Shown piece by piece: positions 1 through 5,142 of a stretch of DNA of 5,145 nt; within the stretch, counting starts at the first letter, position 1, and the number at the start of each line of letters is the position of its first letter. The translations under genes were made by a program, and so were the position numbers. The notes below the pieces were generated by a model. The model was not told where the DNA came from and did not search any database. It saw only the letters and a program-made list of their open reading frames with translations. This DNA comes from a bacterium (GTDB taxonomy: Bacteria > Zhuqueibacterota > QNDG01 > JAFGCO01): NCBI GenBank assembly GCA_016932575.1, contig JAFGCO010000026.1, positions 1 through 5,145 on the forward strand. Reading direction: 5' to 3'.

Positions 1-10
1 AAAAAAACAG

Positions 11-120
11 GATAAACCACGGAGTTCACAGAGGAGGCACAGAGAACACAAAGGATTAATAATATTCAAATTATATTTGTGACCTTTGTGGTTTCTTTGT
101 TCTCTTTGTGGTTGTCTTTT
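11..120. repeat. Degenerate CACAGAG-type inverted repeat
   Basis: The left arm (about 15-54) is built of ACCACGGAG, TTCACAGAGG and CACAGAGAACACAAAGG blocks. The right arm (about 83-113) reads CCTTTGTGG, TTTGTTCTCTTTGTGG, which is the imperfect reverse complement. The arms enclose an AT-rich spacer. From memory, repeats made of alternating CACAGAG/CACAAAG blocks are scattered between genes in many bacterial genomes; their function is not known to me. No reading frame is supported here. A short partial match (TTGTGTCTTTGTGTCA, about 746-761) may be a relic of the same family. Confidence 0.6.
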
Positions 121-134
121 ATGCTTTTGATACA

Positions 135-356
135 GCCCCCTACTGCCTTTGGCAGTGGATGTTTGATACCTGAAGCCTGCTGTCCGCGCAAAAAGCCTGG
201 CCCGTGAGATGGTGAAGCCTATCTCAAGGTGTGAGGCCTCACCCCGCCGCCTGTATTGGACCATCCTCTTTGTCAAGAGGGGCCCTGAAAGTTGAGAGTG
301 TTGCTTGGTAACAATGCGATTAACCTTTTAATCGTTCGCTGTATCCGGATTTTTAC
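135..356 (+). other. Hairpin-rich segment, possible structured RNA or noncoding end of a decayed mobile element
   Basis: Six short stems follow one another: ACTGCC/GGCAGT (142-156), TGAGAT/ATCTCA (205-226), the 12-base palindrome GTGAGGCCTCAC (231-242), CCTCTT/AAGAGG with a 4-base loop (265-280), TGTTGC/GTAACA with one wobble (299-313) and CGATTAA/TTAATCG with a 4-base loop (317-334). A GGAGG ribosome binding site (359-363) and a start codon at 372 come next. That arrangement, a structured stretch running straight into a well-formed translation start, resembles either a regulatory 5' leader or the noncoding left end of an IS110-family element, which in that family specifies a bridge RNA. I infer this from layout only and found no certain family signature. 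A chance collection of short stems is also possible. Confidence 0.3.
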
Positions 357-485
357 ATGGAGGTTTTTCGAATGCCAGGAATCCCGATCCCCAAAAAAAT
401 AAATGTCATTCCGAGCGGAGCCGAGGAATCTGTGGTCTGCGCTGAGGTTCACGGCCGTCAATACGGTTATTGCGTCTATCTATAA
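357..485 (+). pseudogene. Start of an unidentified gene, cut by a palindromic repeat
   Basis: An ATG at 372 lies 8 bases after a perfect GGAGG (359-363); an in-frame ATG at 357 overlaps that site and is less likely as the start. The frame reads MPGIPIPKKINVIPSGAEES from 372 and stops at 483-485, giving 37 residues. Only about the first ten codons precede the palindromic repeat that begins at 405; everything after is translated repeat (VIPSGAEES is a familiar artefact of this repeat type). The natural reading is that a repeat insertion or rearrangement removed the rest of a gene. The original product cannot be identified; an IS110-type transposase is one guess, from the structured upstream region alone. 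It may equally be a chance RBS-ATG pair. Confidence 0.25.
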
Positions 486-531
486 ATCTTGCAGATCACA
501 GGTCTCTCTACGCCGGCTGGCGGATCGAGAC
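405..531. repeat. Palindromic intergenic repeat, GTCATTCCGAGC type (element A)
   Basis: The left arm (405-440) starts GTCATTCCGAGCGGAGCCGA and ends CTGTGGTCTGC. The right arm (491-531) starts GCAGATCACAG and ends GATCGAGAC, an imperfect reverse complement of the left arm. The middle (441-490) contains a small CCGT/ACGG hairpin (455-466), and the right arm carries its own CGCC/GGCG hairpin (511-522). The structure could fold as one long hairpin in DNA or RNA. The GTCATTCCGAGCG opening is, from memory, a common dispersed repeat in FCB-group and other genomes. It would normally be transposase-free and mobilised, if at all, in trans. Reading frames across it are artefacts. Confidence 0.75.
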
Positions 532-544
532 AAAAGTTTTTTCG

Positions 545-703
545 TTTGTCATTTCGAACGAAGCGAAGCGGAGAGAGAAATCTTAAAACATCCGGTTATC
601 GCACAGACCGGATCATTTAAAATTTCTCTCCGCCAAAAAACAGCGGTTCCAAATGACATATTCTATTGTTCATTTCTTTGTTTGAACACAAACGGCGGAC
701 TGT
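545..703. repeat. Near-palindromic repeat, GTCATTTCGAACG type (element B, upstream copy)
   Basis: The core (548-657) opens GTCATTTCGAACGAAGCG and closes with GGTTCCAAATGAC. Internal arms pair as AGAAATCTTAAA with TTTAAAATTTCT and ATCCGGT with ACCGGAT, so the whole core can form one long hairpin. The same sequence recurs at 4436-4590 in the same orientation: by eye the cores differ at 5 of about 110 positions, and weaker similarity runs on to about 703. The end motif is close to that of element A, which lies only 17 bases upstream, so the two probably belong to one superfamily. No coding capacity is credible; a predicted peptide containing HFERSEAE is translated repeat. Confidence 0.85.
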
Positions 704-812
704 GTGGACAAGATGAAAATGATTAATATTGGGTTCATGAGTCATTGTGTCTTTGTGTCATAACTGTTGAGAATCGAGAAAGAGAGTGTCGGAAAATAAG
801 AAGAGAGAAGAA

Positions 813-881
813 CCGTCAGGTGCTGAATATTTATAGCGGCGAATGGTGGTATTAATACAGTACCGTCAGGCAAGAAATATT
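813..881. repeat. Pair of CCGTCAGG repeats, 50-base phase (upstream copy)
   Basis: The first unit starts CCGTCAGGTGCTGAATATTT at 813. The second starts CCGTCAGGCAAGAAATATTC at 863, exactly 50 bases later. The pair recurs at 4682 and 4732 with the same 50-base phase. The first 24 bases of the leading unit differ at one position between the two loci, while the following 26 are only moderately conserved. From memory, short repeats containing CCGT(C)AGGTACG...AATATTTATAG are dispersed in FCB-group genomes; I know no assigned function. The pair lies between element B and the leader of the large gene. Confidence 0.7.
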
Positions 882-891
882 CTTTAAATCC

Positions 892-931
892 CAGGGTGAT
901 TTAACCCCTGCTGATTCTGTCAGGTTTTTTT
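892..931 (+). terminator. Weak terminator-like hairpin with T-tract
   Basis: CCTG (907-910) can pair with CAGG (921-924), followed by seven T residues (925-931). A competing stem CAGGG/CCCTG (892-896 with 906-910) shares the CCTG arm, so two mutually exclusive folds are possible. The stem is only four pairs, so termination would be weak, and there is no convincing gene just upstream for it to serve. It may insulate the large gene from transcription arising in the repeats, or be coincidence. Confidence 0.25.
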
Positions 932-1143
932 GTTTATCCATTTGTATACACCCTGTATGATTCTTCATAATTCGATTTTGGGTTTTCATCTGAATGCTGT
1001 CTTTTTTCAATAACGCCTAACGTCATTAATTTCATGGTATTAACCATCAGGCGCAATTTCGCTGTTTGTTTCGGCACAGGGTTTGAAAGGATGATCAAAC
1101 GTATCGATACCAAATTGAAATTTCAGATCATCAAAATTATCAC
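932..1143 (+). promoter_or_regulatory. Leader region of the large secreted-protein gene
   Basis: About 210 bases without a credible gene precede the RBS of the large gene and must hold its promoter. One weak candidate is TTGTAT (942-947) with CATAAT (966-971), 18 bases apart; promoter consensus in the likely host group is uncertain. A nested fold follows: CGCCT (1014-1018) with AGGCG (1049-1053), enclosing a perfect ATGGT-ATTA-ACCAT hairpin (1034-1047). Further on, GTTTGA (1081-1086) and TCAAAC (1095-1100) form an 8-base-loop dyad, and TGAAATTTCA (1116-1125) is a perfect palindrome. Any of these could be an operator or a leader RNA structure; none is a motif I recognise. Confidence 0.3.
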
Positions 1144-1149
1144 GGGAGG
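1144..1149 (+). promoter_or_regulatory. Ribosome binding site of the large gene
   Basis: GGGAGG stands 5 bases before the ATG at 1155. The match to the Shine-Dalgarno consensus is strong, although the spacing is on the short side. It supports this ATG over the later in-frame ATG at codon 18, which would remove most of the signal peptide. Confidence 0.8.
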
Positions 1150-1154
1150 ATGCC

Positions 1155-4100
1155 ATGAAAATTAATCAATTAAGACTTTTTGGGCTGATATGCATTGGGC
1201 TGCTGATGGTGTCTAATGCATCGGGCAGAGATCATTTTCTTCTTCAGAAAATAAAAGCGCGGATCCAGTCACAGTCTGCCAGTCAGGATACTGTGATCCG
1301 GGACAGCCGGCATCCGGATCCGCAAGAAATCAAAACCCATAAAAATATCAAATCAAAAAGAGAAATAAAAACAATCCCGGGGCATCTGCGTCAAGCCGAA
1401 AAGGGATCTATCACCGGATATGTGTATGAGAAAAGCTATTCCGGTGTGGAATGTGAGACAGACAACTGGTATTGGGGATCCGATCCCCAGCTGACCGTGC
1501 CGAAACTGGGCGGATGTGTGGGCGATACTCTGTTGGTCCCAGTTCGTGTGACCCAACTGAACACGCCTGTGAACTCTCTCGAATTGACGTTGAGTCTGGG
1601 CAGCGCGCTGGTTTTCGACACAGTGGATATTTCTCAAAGCATGATTGGAGATGCCGGCTGGAGCATTGATGCCAATGTGACCGATCAGCAGGTGAGGATT
1701 GCTGCGGAAGGCGCTGAAGCGATCTCAATTGTGAGTGAATATGATTACGACAGCACTCAGGACACCCTGTTTTCTGTGAAAATCATTATCTCAGAGACGC
1801 CTTTTCAGTTTGTTCCCATCGAACTTTCCGATGTGATTTTCGACACGGGTGTTCAGGATGTCGAACTCGTCCATGGGGGGATCTATGTGTCACCGGACTC
1901 GGTGGTGATGATCCCTCCTCAGCATTATGTCACTGTGGATGCGTACAATGAATACGGCCGGTATGTCGGATACGGAGATCCTTCAGATTCAGATGATGGC
2001 GCCTATACCATTGATCATTTGCCGCCCGGAAGCTATTATCTTCTGGCGGATTCTTATGAATACGGGGATATGTATTATTCTCAGGCGTCCCATTGGCAGG
2101 ACGCGCTCCTGGTTCAGGTGGCTTCGAATCAGACGACTTCCGGTATAAACTTTATTCTGGAGGATCAGGAATCCGCGGCCGGAACGGGCGTGATTGCCGG
2201 CACAGTGAAGAAAAGCAGCGGTGCTCCGGTAACGGACTGCCGTGTCTATGTTTATTATGGCGAAAATGATTTTGACTTCGCAGGAGCAGGCACTGTGGAT
2301 TCGCAGGGCGTTTATGTCATTGAGGGTCTGCAAAGCGGTGAATACCGTGTACGAGTCCGGTATGACGGCTTGGAAAATTTGCTGGATTCCTGGTATTTGG
2401 ATCGGGCATCCTATGAAGAGGCCACTCCGGTCCAGGTGACCGAGCCGGACACCACAAGGGACATTGATATTGTATTGAAGCCCGGATGCATCCTGTCCGG
2501 TCAGGTGCTGGATGCCCAGGGTCATCCAGCAGGAGAGGGATTTGAAGTGGATGCCTGCGTGGGTGAATATGATTATGTGAAATACACGGAGACGGATTCG
2601 GATGGCTCGTTTGAATTGATTGGCCTTCCGCCCGGCACCTATAAAATCAGGGTGGAAGATCCGTTTTATCGCGGATATCCGGATATCTGGTACGGAGACG
2701 CCGGCTGTTATCAGGATGCAGACGATGTGGTCGCGGAACTGAATCATCCTGTTGAGAATATTATTGTTCGATTCCGAGAGGGCGGAAGCATTTGCGGCAC
2801 GGTTTACAGGCCGGATGGAACGCCTGTCGAAACCGTAAATGGGATGCTTGAAATTTATGACATCGACGAATCTTTTGTGGACTGTCTGCAGACCGATGAT
2901 GACGGCGTGTATGAAATCATGGGGCTGGCTGCCGGCAGGTATAAGGTTTATTATGAATGCTGGTCCTATTATGAAAATATCACCGGTGCCTGGCACCAAA
3001 ATGCCGGAGATTTTGATACGGCCCGGTGGATTGAGGTGAAATCAGGTGAGGCAACCACGGGTATTGATGTTCATCTGTGCTGGGGAGGTGCTGTCAGAGG
3101 CCGGGTATTCTGTCCTCCGGACTGTGATTTGTCGGATGGGAGCTGCGAGGTGATCGCTTACAATCAGAATGAAAGGCCGATGGGTTCGGTAAGACTGTTT
3201 GACAGTTATTATGAAATAACCGGATTGCGGCCCGGTGAATACAAGATGATGTTCAGCTATCATGGAGATGAAAATCTCTGTGATGTCTGGTATCCGGATG
3301 CCTGTGGATTTGAATATGGTGAGTTTGTTACTGTTAAAGCGAAAGAATATACCGGGTCTGTCAATTTTACGCTTGAACATGCCTGCCGGATTCAAGGGTA
3401 TGTGAAGGATATGCAGGGTCAGCCTCTGTGTTTTGATGAACATCCCATGCTGAATATCACCGTTATCGATGCCAGCACAGGTCATTTTGTGGATGACTCT
3501 GAAGCCTCTTTTAACGGCGGGTATGATTTTCTTCTGCCCTCAGGGGAGTACAAGCTGTATTGCTGCAGTCACTATTTTAATCTGTATGAGTCCGATCAGG
3601 ACAGCCTGTCCTTTTCGTTTTATTCGGATGGCGTCAGTCTGTCCGATTCCAATACGCGGGTGATTGCGGCTGAACCCAATGATATACTGAAACTGGATGA
3701 CTGGGTGATTCAATGTGTGGGAGGCGGCATCTCGGGCACCTTGTTTGATCAGAAAACCGGATTGCCGATTAATGATTCCTTTTATGCGGTTGCGGCTGTG
3801 AATGAAGACAGTATGGCAGTCAAGCTGTCTGCCTATATTGCGCTGACCGGTCAGTACGCGTTGTATGGATTGCGGCCCGGAAAGTACTGCCTTGTGGCTT
3901 TAAAAGGGACCGATTTTTGGGGCGATGAAATAACGGCTCAATGGCATGAAGCGATCCGCGCCAGTTATGAAGATATGGACAGTGAATTTTACGTACCGGT
4001 TCCGGAAGGGGTCACGTGGATCAGTGTGGGTGATACCCTGGAGAAAGCCGTTGATATTTATTTTCTTGAAGCGGTTCCTGTGGGCATTCATGAAGAATCA

Positions 4101-4376
4101 GTGACGTGCCCTGAATCTTTCAGGCTGGAGCAGAATTATCCCAATCCCTTCAATCCGGTCACAAATATTCAATACACACTGCCAACCGCGGTACATGTCG
4201 AGGTCTTGATTTTCAATGCACTGGGCCAGCAGGTGGTGTCTCTGACCGATGAAAAACAGACAGCCGGTGTTCATTGGGTTCAGTGGGACGGCAGCGGATT
4301 TTCATCGGGCATGTATTTTTATCGCATTCAGGCGGGTGAATTTTGTGATACAAAGAAGTGCCTGCTGCTGAAATAG
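1155..4376 (+). CDS. Secreted cohesin-like, multi-repeat carboxypeptidase-regulatory-like protein with C-terminal sorting domain
   Basis: The 1073-residue product is complete. Residues 1-22 or so form a signal peptide: a basic start (MKINQLR), a hydrophobic core (LFGLICIGLLMV) and a likely cut near VSNA-SG; no lipobox is present. Residues 30-80 are a polar, basic linker. GSITGYV (84-90) opens the first carboxypeptidase-regulatory-like repeat. Residues 110-245 look like a cohesin domain (GDTLLVPVRV, FSVKIII, IELSDVIFD, GGIYV). Repeat 1 seems to resume at about 256-337, and repeats 2 to 7 follow at about 343-442, 445-543, 544-643, 646-742, 743-853 and 858-973. Most share GxIxGxV, GxYxIxGLxPGxYxV and a W-(Y/H)-x-x-A motif. 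Residues 988-1073 (LEQNYPNPFNP, GMYFYRIQAG, KKCLLLK) match the type A sorting domain used with type IX secretion in Bacteroidota and widespread in FCB phyla. I infer a surface or extracellular binding or scaffold protein; no catalytic domain is visible. The ligand is unknown. Codons appear intact throughout. Confidence 0.93.
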   Translation: MKINQLRLFGLICIGLLMVSNASGRDHFLLQKIKARIQSQSASQDTVIRDSRHPDPQEIKTHKNIKSKREIKTIPGHLRQAEKGSITGYVYEKSYSGVECETDNWYWGSDPQLTVPKLGGCVGDTLLVPVRVTQLNTPVNSLELTLSLGSALVFDTVDISQSMIGDAGWSIDANVTDQQVRIAAEGAEAISIVSEYDYDSTQDTLFSVKIIISETPFQFVPIELSDVIFDTGVQDVELVHGGIYVSPDSVVMIPPQHYVTVDAYNEYGRYVGYGDPSDSDDGAYTIDHLPPGSYYLLADSYEYGDMYYSQASHWQDALLVQVASNQTTSGINFILEDQESAAGTGVIAGTVKKSSGAPVTDCRVYVYYGENDFDFAGAGTVDSQGVYVIEGLQSGEYRVRVRYDGLENLLDSWYLDRASYEEATPVQVTEPDTTRDIDIVLKPGCILSGQVLDAQGHPAGEGFEVDACVGEYDYVKYTETDSDGSFELIGLPPGTYKIRVEDPFYRGYPDIWYGDAGCYQDADDVVAELNHPVENIIVRFREGGSICGTVYRPDGTPVETVNGMLEIYDIDESFVDCLQTDDDGVYEIMGLAAGRYKVYYECWSYYENITGAWHQNAGDFDTARWIEVKSGEATTGIDVHLCWGGAVRGRVFCPPDCDLSDGSCEVIAYNQNERPMGSVRLFDSYYEITGLRPGEYKMMFSYHGDENLCDVWYPDACGFEYGEFVTVKAKEYTGSVNFTLEHACRIQGYVKDMQGQPLCFDEHPMLNITVIDASTGHFVDDSEASFNGGYDFLLPSGEYKLYCCSHYFNLYESDQDSLSFSFYSDGVSLSDSNTRVIAAEPNDILKLDDWVIQCVGGGISGTLFDQKTGLPINDSFYAVAAVNEDSMAVKLSAYIALTGQYALYGLRPGKYCLVALKGTDFWGDEITAQWHEAIRASYEDMDSEFYVPVPEGVTWISVGDTLEKAVDIYFLEAVPVGIHEESVTCPESFRLEQNYPNPFNPVTNIQYTLPTAVHVEVLIFNALGQQVVSLTDEKQTAGVHWVQWDGSGFSSGMYFYRIQAGEFCDTKKCLLLK

Positions 4377-4400
4377 GTGATGCTTCGAATTCTTGTAAAG

Positions 4401-4438
4401 TCCCGGCAGGGGTTTGAAATTCTGCCGGGATTTTTTTT
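4401..4438 (+). terminator. Strong intrinsic terminator of the large gene
   Basis: TCCCGGCAG (4401-4409) pairs perfectly with CTGCCGGGA (4422-4430) across a 12-base loop, and eight T residues follow (4431-4438). It lies 24 bases after the stop codon, so it ends the transcript of the large gene and argues for a single-gene unit. The T-tract runs directly into the downstream copy of element B. Confidence 0.92.
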
Positions 4439-4590
4439 GTCATTTCGAACGAAGCGAAGCGGAGAGAGAAATCTTAAAACATCCGGTTATCGAACAGACC
4501 GGATCATTTAAGATTTCTCTCCGCCAAAAAACGGCGGATCGAAATGACTTATTTTATCGTTCATTTTTTTGACCCAAACTGAGGACCATG
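4436..4590. repeat. Near-palindromic repeat, GTCATTTCGAACG type (element B, downstream copy)
   Basis: This is the second copy of the element at 545-703, in the same orientation 3891 bases on. The core (4439-4548) has better-kept ends than the upstream copy: GTCATTTCGA at the left and TCGAAATGAC at the right are perfect inverted repeats. Inside, AGAAATCTTAAA pairs with TTTAAGATTTCT and ATCCGGT with ACCGGAT, and the right arm holds a CCGCC/GGCGG sub-hairpin (4521-4537). Similarity to the upstream copy stays high to about 4571 and then fades, with a 3-base length difference, to about 4590. It starts at the last bases of the terminator T-tract, so a transcript reading past the terminator would carry a second, much longer hairpin. 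Confidence 0.87.
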
Positions 4591-4602
4591 GGAACGAGTA
4601 AG

Positions 4603-4645
4603 TAAACACCCGGGGATCCGCCTCGCGGGGGCACCCGGGGTTTTA
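4603..4645. repeat. GC-rich nested hairpin
   Basis: TAAACACCCGGGG (4603-4615) pairs with CCCGGGGTTTTA (4634-4645), with one bulged C and one G-G mismatch. Inside lies a second hairpin, CCGC-CTC-GCGG (4618-4628). The sequence is markedly more GC-rich than its surroundings. A GGGAACGAG word stands on each side (4590-4598 and 4664-4672). It could be a small dispersed repeat or act as a transcription-end structure, but the four-T run after it is too short for a confident terminator call. Confidence 0.5.
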
Positions 4646-4681
4646 GCAGCTTCTCAGGAGTTTGGGAACGAGATAAAAGCA

Positions 4682-4750
4682 CTGTCAGGTGCTGAATATT
4701 TATAGAAGCAGATATTCGTATTGATGAAGTGCCGTCAGGTACGTAATATT
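4682..4750. repeat. Pair of CCGTCAGG repeats, 50-base phase (downstream copy)
   Basis: Units start at 4682 (CTGTCAGGTGCTGAATATTT) and 4732 (CCGTCAGGTACGTAATATTT), again exactly 50 bases apart. Orientation matches the pair at 813-881. It sits about 90 bases after the end of the downstream element B, mirroring the order seen upstream of the large gene, where the gap is about 110 bases. Confidence 0.7.
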
Positions 4751-4785
4751 TTTTGGATCACTAAGCAATACATTGGACAATAGGT

Positions 4786-4840
4786 CAATGACGCAGAGCG
4801 TCATGAGGGTGGCGTTCCCACGGAAGACCGTGGGAACGAG
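4786..4840. repeat. Double-hairpin repeat (GACGC / TTCCCACG type)
   Basis: Two perfect hairpins lie in tandem. The first is ATGACGC-AGA-GCGTCAT (4788-4804). The second pairs CGTTCCCACGG (4813-4823) with CCGTGGGAACG (4828-4838) around the loop AAGA, and the element ends in GGGAACGAG. From memory, repeats combining a GACGC...GCGTC hairpin with a GTTCCCACG...CGTGGGAAC hairpin occur in many copies in diverse bacterial genomes. Predicted peptides across it are artefacts. Nothing else is evident in 4841-4942. Confidence 0.8.
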
Positions 4841-4942
4841 AATAAATCCAGCCCCTGATTTTCACCACGAAAAAGGTGGACAAGCCCGATTCAAAATCCA
4901 CATTCAGGTTGAGAACAGGTTATGGAATGGCACCTTCCCCCT

Positions 4943-4973
4943 GTCATTCCGGTGGTGTTTTACGCCGGAATCC
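4943..4973. repeat. ATTCCGG / CCGGAAT hairpin repeat
   Basis: ATTCCGGTG (4946-4954) pairs with CGCCGGAAT (4963-4971), including one G-T wobble, around an 8-base loop. The flanks GTC before and CCA after fit the dispersed GTCATTCC...GGAATCCA class of intergenic repeats that I recall from many bacteria. There is no T-tract directly after it, so a terminator role is not supported. Confidence 0.6.
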
Positions 4974-5038
4974 ATTCTTTATTTTGTTGTATAATTACTG
5001 AACTTTGGCAAATTTTGAGTTTGAACAATATTTTTTTT

Positions 5039-5142
5039 AGAAGGTAACCTTTTCAGATAAACATTTTTTAACAACCTGTTATGATTAAGTGAATGGATTT
5101 ATTAATAGAAATACACTCCAGTAAATAAAAAGGTTACCTTCT
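5039..5142. repeat. 15-base inverted repeat enclosing AT-rich sequence
   Basis: AGAAGGTAACCTTTT (5039-5053) and AAAAGGTTACCTTCT (5128-5142) are perfect reverse complements, 74 bases apart. Each arm contains AAGGTNACCTT, itself a dyad with an odd central base. The interval is AT-rich and has no convincing reading frame. Two readings fit: a small transposon-like element with terminal inverted repeats, or two operator sites for a regulator of a gene beyond the right edge. The window ends three bases after the right arm, so the context that would decide is missing. Confidence 0.55.

Noticed and set aside
273-461. 62-residue minus-strand reading frame
   Set aside because: It spans the hairpin-rich segment and half of element A, with no RBS or domain evidence.
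403-726. 107-residue + strand reading frame beginning MSFRAEPRNL
   Set aside because: It runs through elements A and B, which are palindromic repeats; the same peptide-like strings arise wherever these repeats occur, and there is no proper RBS.
813-881. CRISPR array suggested by evenly spaced CCGTCAGG repeats
   Set aside because: There are only two units, they match poorly after about 20 bases, the whole pair is copied elsewhere with its spacer, and no cas gene is present.
1091-1165. 24-codon reading frame (MIKRIDTKLKFQ...) overlapping the start of the large gene
   Set aside because: AAAGG abuts the ATG with no spacing, no family is recognisable, and so short a frame is expected by chance; a leader peptide cannot be excluded but is not supported.
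1182-1196. Possible lipoprotein cysteine in the signal peptide (GLIC)
   Set aside because: The residue before the cysteine is isoleucine rather than G, A or S, and the cysteine lies in the middle of the hydrophobic core, so it is not a lipobox.
1989-2999. 336-residue minus-strand reading frame inside the large gene
   Set aside because: It is antisense to a clearly coding region with recognisable domains, lacks any family signature, and is explained by the composition of the repeat-rich + strand gene.
4603-4645. Integron attC site suggested by the imperfect GC-rich hairpin
   Set aside because: No convincing RYYYAAC/GTTRRRY core pair is present at the ends, and there is no integrase or cassette array in view.
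4773-4994. 73-residue + strand reading frame
   Set aside because: It is translated from the double-hairpin and ATTCCGG repeats; no coding signal is visible.
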